Shown here: in pieces, positions 47,298 through 59,329 of the stretch
Position numbering within the stretch: position 1 is the stretch's first letter
Layout: the number at the start of each line of letters is the position of its first letter
From: Boesenbergia rotunda
Taxonomy: Eukaryota; Streptophyta; Magnoliopsida; Zingiberales; Zingiberaceae
NCBI GenBank assembly: GCA_024364735.1
Contig: JAGFNQ010008725.1
Location: 42,504 to 106,503 of the forward strand
Length of the DNA stretch: 64,000 bases
Direction of reading: 5' to 3'
Notes under the pieces: model-generated
The model's input: only the letters and a program-made list of their open reading frames with translations
Database searches by the model: none
Told to the model about the DNA's origin: nothing
Program-made: the position numbers and the translations under genes

Positions 47298-48552
47298 CAC
47301 AATCAACTAAAGTTACACTGGCGTCTAAATTACAAAGCTAGCTGGAATATAAGGAGGAATGTGTTGCCATTGCCACAACACTGTCAACCTGAGAGAACAA
47401 AATAATTTATTTTGTTAAGGTCAAAAGCAGACCCAAAGTGTTTAACTGATTAATAAGCTATCCACTCACCTAAATCTCCTAACTCACTTAATTAGCTCGC
47501 AATTCCCCCATGTGTCTAAACGAAGGAGCCACCGTGAGCGCTTCCCGATTTACCCTGATGACCGGTGGAAAACTTTCGTAGAGCCGGGCCGGTCACCTCA
47601 GGTTCAATTTGTCTACTGTCTGGTTCATAAAAAAACAAAAAAAAAAGGAGGAGGCAAAATCATGGGAGATAAAACCAACCCATGTCTCAGAATCATCCAT
47701 AATCAGCGGTCGTGACAACATCAGGCACCCAGATCAATGATAGATGTGTCATTCCTAATCTCTTCATAACTAGCTCCCGGGACTATAATACAATGATAGG
47801 ATAACTAATCACAATTCCAGACATTTACAATTCGATCCCCAATTACGACGTATTTGTAAAAAAATTTCTTCCAAATGCGACGCGAACCCTAAGACACTGG
47901 ACTTCTAGACCGTCCACCGTAAGTATTTTCCGATTTATCCTGGCAACCAATGACAAACTTCCGTGGAACCGGATCGAATGCCGAGGTTAAAAAAACCTCG
48001 TTAATTATTTTTTAATCTCTTCATGGCTACAATTTAGATTCCTTCCAAATACCAATATGTTGGTGCAATCATGCTTTGATGTTTGGGCTAATTTTTCACA
48101 TGGTTGACAAGTATTGTAGATACAATGGTGTAAATCTAAAATAGACAAGAGCCAGACCATGCTAGGCAAGGAAGTCCAGACCCCTTTAAAAATCCAGTTT
48201 ATGAATTTTTAATCTCCAGAGAAAGTTTGAAATGACAAAGTTAACTGAGAAGACTCTCATACAGATATTTTCAGACAAGAATAATGGTGATACAGGAGCC
48301 ACAGAAACAAGTGCAGGCTGCAAAGAGAAAAAGCATACTGATGATACGATGCTCATGTTTTGGTGTAAAGAAATTTGGTACTCATAACACAGATTTGGGA
48401 CAACAATGGATGCTAACAACCAACAAAGAACTGCAATAATCTCCATAAATTGTCAAAAATAAACCAAACATTAGCAGGATGTACAAAAATAGACATGAGC
48501 TTCTGAAATATAATGCCTTACATTTAACTAGCAAAGTAATTGAAATAGACAA
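47298..48552. repeat. intergenic region with two SINE-like repeats
   Basis: 47505-47660 and about 47815-48000 share CACCGTGAGCGCTTCCCGAT / TTTAYCCTGRYRACC / AACTTYCGTRGARCCGG-like blocks in the same orientation. The first is followed by an A-rich tail (47629-47648). The second begins near AATTCGATCCC, which resembles a pol III B box. This fits a degenerate plant SINE family, but no clear A box or target duplications could be fixed. The rest of the region shows nothing recognisable. Confidence 0.4.
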
Positions 48553-49693
48553 GAGCATGGTATATAAGAACATCGTTATATAGATGAATATGCTAATTAA
48601 TTATTTTCAAGGCCAGAATTTTGTATCTTCTACCGGTTACTTTATCTTGCACAACTGAACCTATACATTTGTCTAAAATCACAATTTTGAAGGCACCTAA
48701 CATTGTATGCTCATTGAGCTAAGTTTTAGTAATTCCTTGGGTTTTCTCCGGGTTTCATGCATATTGTATTTTGCAAATGTATGTACTTTTTTAGCATGAT
48801 TGGTTAGGACAATATCCTATTTTATCACCGTGCATTGTTATATAATTGCAATTTCCTATTGGAATTAGCTTCAATTGTCCTATCTAGAAGTTTGTACAAC
48901 TCAAGAGGCTGTGAGATCCATCTAATATGCAATTTCTAATATATATCTTCTTTTAATCTTATGTATACGAAGTTGTTCAATCCAATAACTAACAAAAAAA
49001 TCACAAACACATGCAATTTCAACTCTTTTTTAATCTCATCTGTGTGAACTTTATAAAGTTGTTATCTTATGTATCTGTTTTATTTCTTTTGCGTATCTCT
49101 CTGTTTTGAACTAGATAGTATCCAGTCCAAAACAGAGAGATACACGAAAGAAATAAAACCATATACATAAGATAACAAATTCTAAAAAATTTACACAGAT
49201 AAGATTAAAGGAGTTCAAATTGCATATGTGTTTGTGAGTTTTTTTTTTGTTAGTTCTTGGATTTAACAACTTTAGATACATAAAATTAAAAGAAGATATA
49301 TACTAGAAATTGCATATTAGATGGATCTCACAGCCTCTTGAATTGTACAAACTTTTAGATAGGACAATTGAAGCTAATTCAAATAGGAAACTGCAAACTA
49401 CATAACAATGCATGTTGATAAAATATGATATTGTTCTAACCAATCATGCTACAAAAAGTACCAAAAATTGCAAAATACAACATACATAGAATCTGGTAAA
49501 ACCCAAGGAATTACTAAAACTTAGCTCAATGAGCATACAATGTTAAGAACCTTCAAAATTATGATCTCAGACAAATGTATAGGTTGTACAGTTGTGTAAG
49601 ATAAAGCAACTGGTAGAAGGTACAACATTCTGGCCTTGAAAATAATTAATTAACATATTCATCTATATAATGATGTTCTTATATACAATGCTC
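48553..49693. mobile_element. 1.14 kb foldback element, nearly loopless
   Basis: The left arm 48553-49117 and right arm 49119-49693 are reverse complements with scattered differences (roughly 85-90% identity) and a one-base centre at 49118. Outer ends GAGCATGGTATATAAGAAC / complement of TTCTTATATACAATGCTC. No coding frame. It lies 344 bp downstream of the stop codon of the gene at 50037-52103, possibly in its 3' transcribed region. Confidence 0.9.
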
Positions 49694-50036
49694 AATTTAT
49701 AATGGTTTAGGGTTGACTTGAAAAGTTGTCTAACCAGGCTCAATTTATAATGGTTTAAATATGACAACCATGCAGCACAATATGTCAATATACAGAAAAG
49801 GAAAACAAAAGGAAAGGTGACAGGTAATATTATGTTTGAGCCATCAACAAAAAAACACAAATCATGTTTGAATCAATAAAGGCAATCTACCTTCATCGAA
49901 CAATGAAAGCTCAGGGGAGCATCCACCTGAAACCTAATGCTAATAGTAGAGAGGTAGGTCCCCAACTTTAGTATAAACAGAATTTACAGTCCTTTCCTTC
50001 AAATCTATGTGAAGGGAAAAACAAGCAAACCTTGCT

Positions 50037-52103
50037 TCACAAGATTCTTCCATGGCTAAAACCGCCATCTGCACAATCTGTGCTAGGATCCAAACCACCT
50101 GGTGTGTCATACCACTTGGCACTGTCGGCATAAAAACCATCCACTTGCATCCCCATGAGACTGGAATCAGTCAAGGTTTTTAACTTCGACTCCTCATCTA
50201 CACCACAACGGAGAATACTTTTCTCATCAAAGTCACTGCAATCTTCTTTTAATAGCCACTTATCACGCTTCATGTTCTCCCTCATAAGCAACTTCCTGTC
50301 TTGGCAATTTTCTGTCATTCTACTCCATGGCACAATAGTTCCTAGATCTGAACCAAAGTTTGTATCCTCTTCCTCAATTATCTCAGCTTCCTTACTAAAT
50401 ATACCACCGTGCTTGTTAAGATGGTGAGTGCTCTCCTTTCTCCATTCCGCAACATCATCATCATCTACCATCAATGGTCCCTCAGAGTGGTGCATTCCTC
50501 CACCCAGCAGCTTCAACCTGTGCAGGATATCAGACAGCTCCTGTGCCAATGAGCCCAGTGAATCAGGACTCATTTGAGCAATTCGTTCTTCGAGCAAACC
50601 AACTTCGACCTTGAGATCCTGAACATGCTGCATAACTGCATGGCAAGGATCCCTTGTATGATCCTTGCCTATAAGACTAGGAAACAAGTCGGGATCTGCG
50701 TCCTTCCTAATGTTGTAAGCATCTGAATCAAATTCATAAGCAACCTTGTTCCCAACTAGCCGGTGGATGATCCTAGCATTTCCATCAAGTGGACCAGGTT
50801 CATGTCCAGTATGAATTGCATATAGCTTGAATATAGCAGTGCCTTCCTCCTGATACACAAAAGTTTTGTCTTTATCATTGTAGTTCATAATTGGAACGAT
50901 GGCCCTTATCCGGAATCCACAGCCACAACGCTTCGACTGGTATGGTTCCCTTTTCAAAACCTTAGCTTTCTTAGCTGAAGCAGATGCTGATGGTGGTTCC
51001 CCTGCTCGGTGACAAGCATAGTCTTTCACCTCGGCTGTGAATGGCTTGTATCTTATATACTTTTGGCAGATGCAAAGCACTACCTTGTACTTGGCTGCAA
51101 GCTTCTGCAGACAGCATTGTACATCCTTTGCAGGCACTTCAAAGGATTCAGTGTATTCAAAACGTCGCCTTTTGGACCGTGACAAGCTGCTGCCTCCAGG
51201 AGATGTTAGTGAGGAAGATGAAGAGCACACTGGACAGGAGGATACACAAACTCGGATGAATGACTCAGGGATCCCATAGAACCTAGCACCAACTGTCCAT
51301 GACTGTTTTATCCGCTCCACAGTCTCCTTCAGAGCTAGGTGCCGCAGTAGGTCAGGGTCCGCATGTGTGGCGGTGACAATCTCCTGCCATTGCTCCACAT
51401 GTGAGACCCGATGCGCTGGATTGTTCTTGAAGAAGAGCACGGGGTGGGCGCCATCCATGTCTGCACGAAGCTTATCCTGTATCCGTTTCCAAGCGGTGAG
51501 GTACGCCGTGTCCTCGTTTCGGTCCTTCCACACGGATCGCCAAGACTTTAGCACGGAACTGGGAGTGGCAGCACGGATCTCATCCGCGGTGGCGAGTCGG
51601 CCAGCTAGAATACAGCGCACCATCAGGGCGTGGGATTCCCGATTAAACGTGTAAAACTGCGAAGAAACATGAGGTGCCGGGTCGATGCAAAGCGAGTTGG
51701 CTGCAGCCGGGGACTGATTGCCGTCGGACAAAGTGGGCTTCCTGTCTTCAATCAGGGCTTCGTCAGGGTCTATATCCTCGTAGTCAGGGTCCTCCTCCTC
51801 CTCTTCGTCGTCATCTCGGAGGAGGGAGGAGAAGGGGGACCGCGAGTAGGCTTGGCTCCCGACGGGTAGGGGATTGGGGTCGTCGTCCTCGTCGTCCATG
51901 AGGACTAATCCGCGGTTTTGATGGTGGCGGAAGGAGGATCCGAGGAGGTCAATCTCGTAGCCGACGTCGGGCGAAGGAGGAGCCCGTAAAAGTGGCGGAT
52001 TGTGAGTTAGGGTTTGGCGGGGGAAGGATGAGAAGGGTTGGGGCTTGACGGACGGATTCATCGGCGTGACGGTCGGCGAGGGCGACGACGAAGTCTTCGG
52101 CAT
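50037..52103 (-). CDS. nuclear protein with a FAR1/WRKY-GCM1-like zinc finger (688 aa)
   Basis: The only long intact gene in the window. An upstream in-frame methionine at 52298 exists, but its 65 extra residues are low-complexity 5'-leader-like sequence, so I prefer MPKTSSSPSP at 52103. N-terminal part: Pro-rich, then acidic (DDEDDDP at 70-76, DDDEEEEEDPDYED at 97-110). Residues 150-285: a conserved-looking helical segment (ESHALMVRCILAGRLATADE, SWRSVWKDRNEDTAYLTAWK). A basic KRRR stretch at 311-314 could be a nuclear signal. C364, C393, H431 and H434 form a C-x28-C-x37-H-x2-H finger like that of FAR1/MURA proteins (KRCGCGFRIRA, HTGHEP). A coiled coil follows at about 490-533. No MULE catalytic domain or SWIM. 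Appears single-exon. I do not recognise a named gene; a DNA-binding or chromatin role is inferred. Confidence 0.85.
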   Translation of the reverse strand: MPKTSSSPSPTVTPMNPSVKPQPFSSFPRQTLTHNPPLLRAPPSPDVGYEIDLLGSSFRHHQNRGLVLMDDEDDDPNPLPVGSQAYSRSPFSSLLRDDDEEEEEDPDYEDIDPDEALIEDRKPTLSDGNQSPAAANSLCIDPAPHVSSQFYTFNRESHALMVRCILAGRLATADEIRAATPSSVLKSWRSVWKDRNEDTAYLTAWKRIQDKLRADMDGAHPVLFFKNNPAHRVSHVEQWQEIVTATHADPDLLRHLALKETVERIKQSWTVGARFYGIPESFIRVCVSSCPVCSSSSSLTSPGGSSLSRSKRRRFEYTESFEVPAKDVQCCLQKLAAKYKVVLCICQKYIRYKPFTAEVKDYACHRAGEPPSASASAKKAKVLKREPYQSKRCGCGFRIRAIVPIMNYNDKDKTFVYQEEGTAIFKLYAIHTGHEPGPLDGNARIIHRLVGNKVAYEFDSDAYNIRKDADPDLFPSLIGKDHTRDPCHAVMQHVQDLKVEVGLLEERIAQMSPDSLGSLAQELSDILHRLKLLGGGMHHSEGPLMVDDDDVAEWRKESTHHLNKHGGIFSKEAEIIEEEDTNFGSDLGTIVPWSRMTENCQDRKLLMRENMKRDKWLLKEDCSDFDEKSILRCGVDEESKLKTLTDSSLMGMQVDGFYADSAKWYDTPGGLDPSTDCADGGFSHGRIL

Positions 52104-53325
52104 CTTCCGAGTCGTTTCTTCGTCGTCCGCTGCTTTTATTTCCCGGGAAATTTTTAGGGTTTTCCTTGGCTCTGGAAGCGAGTGTGGGACGATAGCAATT
52201 AGCAACAGCGAAGACGAAGCATATTTTAGCTGTTGGCGATTCCAATGGCCATAGTGAAAGTCAGGCCTGGATCCCAGCACAGCAATCAGGTACCCCAAAT
52301 AACAAGTAGATTTTTTTTTAAATCACTTCTTGAGCAATTAAAATAAGGTAAAAATAATAAAGTTAATTCAATTCAATTTTTTTTAAAAAAAAAAGACAAC
52401 TCACTTCGATAAAAAAAAAGTATTTTTCAAATCATTTAAAAAACTTCATTGTATTCTTCATTGGCCATAGAGGAGATCAGCTATTCCCCTAACGTCAGCC
52501 CACGAATATTGACGAATAAATTCAATTACAAGAGAGGAGATACATTATAGGGTAGAAAATATAGATAGTTAAATCCCCATAAGTATGTAAGTAGTTAATT
52601 TTTACCGTTTGTATCTTATATCATAATTTCTTTCCATCCGGTCTGTCCCACTCACTAAATGACAAAAATAAATATACAAAATGACAAAATAAAATAAAAT
52701 AAAACAAAAAGCGTCTCTCCACTTTAGCACTTTCATGTTAGAATTTACGGCAAATTCTACCTCCCTTAATGTAGCTTTGCTCATCCTTCCTCCCTCGACA
52801 TTGCATCGATGTTGACTTTCCAATCCGATCTCCACTCTCCGTCGACATCTCATCCTTACCCTTCGTCGACTGCAACTCCGTCAACTCCAACTCCTCCGTC
52901 GTCGTCACGACAATGGTATGTCAACGCTGGTTTTCCCTTCTTTTTTTTTTGTTGTGGATTGCTAAAGCCGATGCTAGTTTTTCCTCTTTTTTTTGATGTT
53001 GTGGATCGTGAAAGCCAATGCTGGTTTTTGTTGTGGATCGCCAAAATCAACATCTCATCCTCACCTTTTTTTTCTACCTTTGGTTATCCTTTTAATCTGA
53101 AATACGATTTTTGGTCCGAATGATGATTTTACCCCTTTGTTCATCATCGATCAACTATCTTAAATTCTACCCCTTTTGCATCATCTGGTCACCATTTTTA
53201 AGAAGCAATTTTTGCTTTTGTGTATCTTTCTCCGCTTCTGTTCTAATCATCAATTAGTTGTTGATGCCATTTTTTTATCTCGCAAACATCAGTTTCGTAC
53301 AAGATTAGTCTTTTTTTCCCCTCTA
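52104..53325. other. upstream region of the gene and T-rich low-complexity sequence
   Basis: 52104-52300 is a GC-richer leader consistent with a 5' untranslated region on the minus strand. 52300-52800 is AT-rich with no gene. 52809-53123 has a plus-strand open frame of Ser/Thr/Pro-rich and Phe-rich low complexity, with imperfect repeats of CCAATGCTGGTTTTTC type (52920-53040). I do not support it as a gene. Confidence 0.4.
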
Positions 53326-53535
53326 AATGCTAAAAGTAGCACAGTTCTGCTTATAGTTGATATGAATCTTTAACACCATTATCTCATGTTTGTTGTGGTG
53401 TTTATAAGCCATTATATGATCTCGTATATTTTTGTTTTCTCCGAGTGCTAAAAGTAGCACAGTTCTGCTTATAATTGATATGAATCTTAAACATCATTGT
53501 CTCATATTTGTTGTGGTATTTGTAAGTCATTATGT
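53326..53535. repeat. two-copy tandem duplication (118 bp period)
   Basis: GCTAAAAGTAGCACAGTTCT starts at 53329 and again at 53447. Both are followed by CTTATARTTGATATGAATCTT and a T-rich stretch with GTTGTGGT. The copies differ at several positions. Confidence 0.85.
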
Positions 53536-53795
53536 TGAGATCTATAGAAGTATCAGAAGTCATTGTCTCGTTATTTTTTTCCTACTGATGTAATTCTCTG
53601 AGTGAATATTTCCATAATTATGATATTCCTTTTTCCTACATATGCACTAACATATTTGAGTGATTTTCCATTACTTATGCAAATTACTACTATTAACTTA
53701 ATTTTGTCAAATTTTACTCTCTTTTTTAAGTATTAGGTTGTTATTCAAAGGCATTATCAAGCAACAACAGCATCGACCAAACCAAATTTAAAACT

Positions 53796-54047
53796 GTACG
53801 ATGCAGGGACTGCGGAGTAAGAGCATTAGTGGTAGTCTCTAGATCGACCAAGAACCCAAGAAAATTATATTATAGATGTAAACAGCATAGATGGTTAAAG
53901 TGGGTGAGATCCAATACTGGACTAAATGAAAGCACTAGTGAAATACATTTTAGGATATTGCCAAGAGTGGAGTCAAGGTTAGGAAGTATACGCATTGTTT
54001 ATCCTAAACATAATATAGGAACTTGGAATGTAACGTTCATGGTCTGA
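53796..54047 (+). pseudogene. GRF-type zinc-finger fragment
   Basis: One frame reads CRDCGVRALVVVSRSTKNPR, then KLYYRCKQHRWLKWV. This resembles the GRF zinc finger (C-x-CG, S-x-T-x-NPGR-x-FY-x-C, hydrophobic-x-W), found in plant nucleic-acid binding proteins. The fourth metal ligand is uncertain (His in place of Cys). The frame ends at 54047, without the usual C-terminal helix. Upstream, T-rich sequence could be an intron. Likely a gene relic or one exon. Confidence 0.45.
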
Positions 54048-56773
54048 ATATTAGTGATAGTGAACTTAATTCTTTGACTATATACTTGATGTGTTTGTTA
54101 GTTGGTCTAGTTAAGTAGTGCAAGTGTTGTAACGTAATAAAGATATATAATTATGGATGATATTAACATTTATTTTTTTATGGATGGATAAAAGTTCTGT
54201 ATCACTATTTCATTAGTTAATTCAACATTCGACATTATTTCAATTTTTGTTCAACCGAAAATAGCGAATGAGATTATTGGCACTACTACAGGAAAGTCGG
54301 TGATGAAAGCACAAAACCTCCATCATCTTGACGATTCAAATTTGGAGTTGATTGCATCAGGTTTCAAGCCCATTGAAGTCGCTGGTCAAAACGATTCATG
54401 GTCTATGTATTTAAAATTTGCTAGATTATCTTTGTTCAGTTGAGCATGAGAAAAGGGTGGAATTTGTCATTTGTTTTGTATTTGTGTTCTTTAGTGTGCT
54501 AAATCTTTGTAAATGGTTTACTATTCTTTGTAAGCATGTTTGCTCTTTTGCTTTTTTAAAGCCTAGAAATAAAAATTGGGATTTATCGATTTGTCCACTA
54601 TAATTCAGTCAAAGTTCCCCATAAAATTCACATCTTTTTTTTTTAGAACACTATGTTCAAGTTTAACATGGTAATAATTGAAGATCTCTCTTTATCTTCT
54701 TTTTTCACAATATATGCAGAATTTTAGATATGATAGAAGTACCCAGCTTAGCTTTATGATGAAAACAAGACGAAGATGAACTTTAAATCAAAACCACAAC
54801 AAAAATTTTATTCGGTGTATGGAAGCAACTTCTAGATGAACGTCAAGTCCAGGACCTTAACAACAAGTAAATCTTAAACATCTTGTTTAGCTGACATCTT
54901 TTGATACTATCTGAGTTTTATACAAAGTGTGTTTAATCTGCAATCTCTATCGTGGGGAGTGCCAAGCAATATTCAGTTCTGAAGCAAAATTACTTCAGTG
55001 TCTTCTAATTCATTGTTTACATCAACAAGAAGCTTATACAAGACGACATTTGAATACATCAACTAATATTCAATTTTGATGGTTATACATCAGACAAGCA
55101 ATATTCAATTCTAAAACAAAATTACTTCAATGTCTTCTAATTTATTGTTTACATTAGAAATAAGCTTATACAACACGACATTTGAATACACCAACCAATA
55201 TTCAATTTTGAAGCTTATACAAGACAATATTAAAAAGAAACTTAGATATAACGGTGTTCCAGCTTTGAATGCAGCAACCAATATTCAGTTGATCACCTAC
55301 CTGAACTGATGGAGTTACGCGACAATGACCTTATGCTTCAAGCAATTCCAAATTGAGCTGCTGAAGTAATTTACACTCATTTAAGTTCAACATAATATAA
55401 ATTCGAGCTAATATATATAAGCAATGAGGAAAAATACAATGGGACAAGCTCATTAAAATCTAATGCAAGTGAGCATCATGTTCATCTTACCTTGTTATTT
55501 GCTTAATTTGCTATCCAAAGCTGAGACAATGGCCTAAAAGTTCGAAGACGAGACAGTTGTCAGAAAATAATCAATATCAAAGTTAACCTGCGATAGTTAC
55601 TTCAATTTATTAATAACCTGGTCCAACACATTCCTTCCAACTATTTCAATGATATTATGATCCTTGACCAAGTTCTGTAAGTCAGCTCCCCTCTACCACT
55701 AAGGATTTGAACACGGGACTGTCCTAGACCTTATTGCATAATTTTCTACAACTAATGATGTTAGCCAAATAGTGATGATTTTTTATTATAATTGGATTAG
55801 AGGTGATTTGCTTAGATATTAACCCTTAGATATTAAAAAATTATTATCTTTGTAACAAGTATTAAAAAAGATAGTCATCGACAAGACACTAAAGCAGAAA
55901 ATGTTATACTATAATGAATAGTAGTAATTGAAGGAGTGCTATCAATGCACTTATGAAACATGTCTTAACAAGTCTGTGTATCAGAAAATAAAGAAGGTTG
56001 TGAAATGATTTTGTTAGTAAATAGCAAGATATTGGATTTGTTTAAGGAAAATATACCTCGACATTAAACATCAATAGAATAACAAAAGACAGAGAAAAAA
56101 TTGGATAGGTACCAAGCAACAAAACAAAATAAGTATAAAATGTAAAAGAAAGGATCTAGAATCTAAAAGAAAGGTTGTAATTTTAATGTTGAATAATGAT
56201 GAAATATTCATCGTGTTGAATCATGTTGAATCTAATATAAGCAACGAAGAAAAATACAATGGAAGAAGCTCATTAAAATCTAATGTAATTAATCATCATA
56301 TTCATCTTACTTATTTTTTGCTTAATCTGTTGTCCGAAACTGAGGTAATTGCCTAAAAATAATCAATATCAAAGTTAACCTGAGATAGTTGCTTAAATTT
56401 ATTAATAAGTATTTAGATTTGAAATGTTAAAATATGAGTGAACCTGAGATAGTTGTGACAAAAATGGTGGAAATTGAGTTTTGGCTATACTCAAATCTTT
56501 AACATAGCTACCAAATGTTTGCATATAATTTATAGGCTAAAACAATAAAATAAATTCTTAGATTGTGTAACATAATTATTTTAGTTTAACATACTAAAAC
56601 AACCGTTAACATGATTGATCATCCGTTGACATTCTACATTGGGCATACTAGATATACTTTCATAATGCTCTTCTATACCATGTTATACAAAAAAATAATA
56701 GAATGATTTAATTTTATATGCTTTTTAAATGTAATGATAAAAAATAAATTCAAATATTAGTAAGGATGAAATC
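54048..56773. other. intergenic sequence with local duplications
   Basis: No coding gene is supported. Two direct duplications stand out: a tandem one of 132 bp period at 54966-55230 (GCAATATTCARTTCTRAARC start), and a dispersed one, 55405-55620 versus 56230-56408 (AAAAATACAATGGRAVAAGC, CTCATTAAAATCTAATG, AATCAATATCAAAGTTAACC). The rest is AT-rich. Confidence 0.6.
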
Positions 56774-58690
56774 TTAACAATTGTTAAAGTTTGGTTGGTT
56801 TTTCTCGCAACTTTCTTTTTTCCTTGAAATCTGTTTTAAGTCACGTTTCAACCTCTTACCTAAAATTATTTTCTTCTTCGGTTTAATTCCTTTGACTCCA
56901 AGATAGTTTCCTTCTCCAATTGGATACTCTCTTTCATGCAAAAGCCTTATTGTGCCATCTAGATATTGAACCAACTAACCAGCTTTTTGGCTCACCATTA
57001 AGTTTTGGCAGTTTGAATTATTAACTTCTAACCTCTCATCTACCATCTTAAACATACTCAACAAACCATCTTTAACAAACTTGTAAGTGTTTTCCCTCTC
57101 CACTGCCTTGGTAACCAATTCAATAGACAACCCACCAAATCTTTATATCATATATTGTGAAGTATTTTTGAATCCAAACTATCTTTGTTCACAATTGAAT
57201 CATTAACTCAAAAGTATCCACCTTTTGCTTTTCATGTCTACCTTTTCAAAATATATTCACTTGGGATCTTCATGATATTTTTCATTATAAATATTTTCAA
57301 AATATGAGAACATAAAATCCCATCAAATTCATATTTTCTACAACTACAACTACACTCAATTTTTTTACAAGATGAATCAAATGTAATTATATGATGGTAA
57401 CTCTTTTTGTGCGAAGTAACTTTATATATTATATGTGATCCAACATCCTCACATATTTCTACACTAGAATCATGAGATTTATATCACTCTTGTTCAAAAC
57501 ACTTATATGCCTCAAGAGTATAAGTATAACTCGCATGCTTTAAAATTTCAATTGGATATAATAAACATAGAACACTTGAATTTGGTCTAAAATCAGCTTT
57601 TAACTCTTCATATCGACGATCATCAAACAACCTTTGGAAGTGAATGAAAAAGTCTAAAAGCATATGTTGATAAATGACATGCATTTTCACAATACTATTC
57701 ATGCTCTCACTTCTTTGGGTTGTAGTCATATCCGCACAAAGCATTTGTCGTCCATATACTAAAGCTCATTTTTCCTTTATGTGAAGCAAACATCTCAACC
57801 AATCATTATTTTCAAGTGCATACTTAGTTAGCATCATGTTCCAAGCTGAAATAAAATCTTTCTCTTTATCAAAATCATATATACACGAGGCAAAATCTTT
57901 AGCAAACTCTTTGAATTGAGAAAAAAACTTCACTCAAATGTATTACGATATTTTGATAAGTATGTCAAATATATAAATGATGATGTGTTTCAAGTCATCT
58001 GGAAGCTAAAGCACTTACCATTACTACATCTTGATCTGTAAGAATAGTATTGGTTTTTTCTCCGACATAGCTCTGGTAAATGTATCAAACAACCACTCAA
58101 ATGTCAAAGTGGTTTCATCATATAATAAAACTGCACCAAAAATTATGGATTGCTTATGATGATTAACACCTACAAACAACACAATTGAATGACTTTCATT
58201 GTTCTTCCTGTAAGTTGTGTCAAAGCAAACAACATCTCCAAAATTGTCATAATTAGCTCGCATCTTAGCATCAGACTAAAAAATATTAGTGATCAAATAA
58301 TCTTCATCAACTTGAATAACATTAAAAAAATTAAGATCATCGAACTGTATTTGCTAAAAATATTCTAATACACCTCTTGTATCCCCAACTCTCATATTTC
58401 TTGTTCTTTTGGATCGCAAGTAGTTTTTATAATCTTCAGGAATAAAATCTAAATTCTCCCTCCCACCTACTTGTCTCATCATAAAATCATGAGATGCATT
58501 TGGGGAGATTCCTACATCACTTGTCATCTCAATTTGTATCGCTGCAGAAGAAGATATATTCCTATGACATTTGTAGAGATGAGTTTTGTTTAACAAATTG
58601 CACTACACTAAACTTGTCATTTTTTCGACAACTAATCTTCATTTTAAACTCACAACCAAACCTTGTTTCAAGACGACTTGATTTCGTATA
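56774..58690 (-). pseudogene. FAR1-RELATED / MULE transposase-like pseudogene
   Basis: Pieces in the proper order on the minus strand: the end of the FAR1 DNA-binding domain (ETRFGCEFKMKIS...KFSVVQF, about 58680-58600); the linker with MMRQVGGRENLDFIPEDYKNY (58596-58354); the MULE catalytic segment with FGDVVCFDTTYRKN, GVNHHKQSIIFGAVLLYDET and FEWLF (58263-58024); TTTQRSESMNS and the YTLEAYKCFEQE part (57744-57484); a SWIM-like CxC...CxH (about 57350-57290); and a basic tail (56974-56774). At least five stops or frame changes separate them. In plants such proteins are either MULE transposases or domesticated light-signalling regulators; the decay prevents a choice. Confidence 0.85.
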
Positions 58691-59329
58691 AATATCTCAT
58701 TTGTCCTTTCCCCTTTTACCTTGTGCACTACAATAAAAAATCTTGTCAACTAATTTACCCAATTTATCATTCTGAATTCAGCAATTTACCAAAAGGCGTA
58801 CGTAAGAAATGGAAACTACCAATTCGCGTACCATGGTTTCTATTTTACCAAAGGGCGCAGCCCTTTAAGTGAACTTCCTATTATACCCCTCCCGTCACAA
58901 AATACCTTTTTCGATTCACATTTTCGAGACTTCCGAACCACTTTTGCAGTAAAATAATAATTTGTGGTTCGGATGTCCATGTAGAGGAAATTTTCTTAGC
59001 CTATATATATATTACTACCTTTTACAAGTCGAATCATCACGAGGGTATGTATATATTTCGACCTTGCCCAAATCAATTCATCACCAAGGCAGCTGAGGAA
59101 GATAGGTGTTGAAGGAGAAAAAGCAAGCAACAGATTGGTAACAAATACAAATAGTAATGTACGTATGATTGCCATCTTTGATATGGTATCAGACCTAGTT
59201 TTATACTTATCAACTCTTTCTACAATTTTTATGTTTGGAAGAGTCTAAGGGTGATATGCATTACATAATAAGGGCTCTCTGAAATTTGTTAAAGTTAAGA
59301 TAAATAAATGCTTGAATTGGAGCTAGGAG
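58691..59329 (+). promoter_or_regulatory. putative 5' end of the MuDR-type element
   Basis: 58795-58870 contains paired words (TTTACCAAAAGGCG, TTTTACCAAAGGGCG) of the type seen in MULE termini. A TATA stretch, CCTATATATATATT, lies at 58999-59012. A possible first exon ends near 59138 (GATTG before GTAACA). All this is inferred from position upstream of the transposase exon at 59788. Confidence 0.35.

Noticed and set aside
52104..52298. N-terminal extension of the zinc-finger protein from the methionine at 52298
   Set aside because: The extra 65 residues look like translated leader sequence and the residues from 52103 on begin the Pro/Ser-rich start typical of such proteins; kept only as an alternative.
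52809..53123. 104-codon plus-strand frame near the gene at 50037-52103
   Set aside because: Ser/Thr/Pro then Phe-rich low complexity arising from T-rich imperfect repeats; no domain and no conserved start context.
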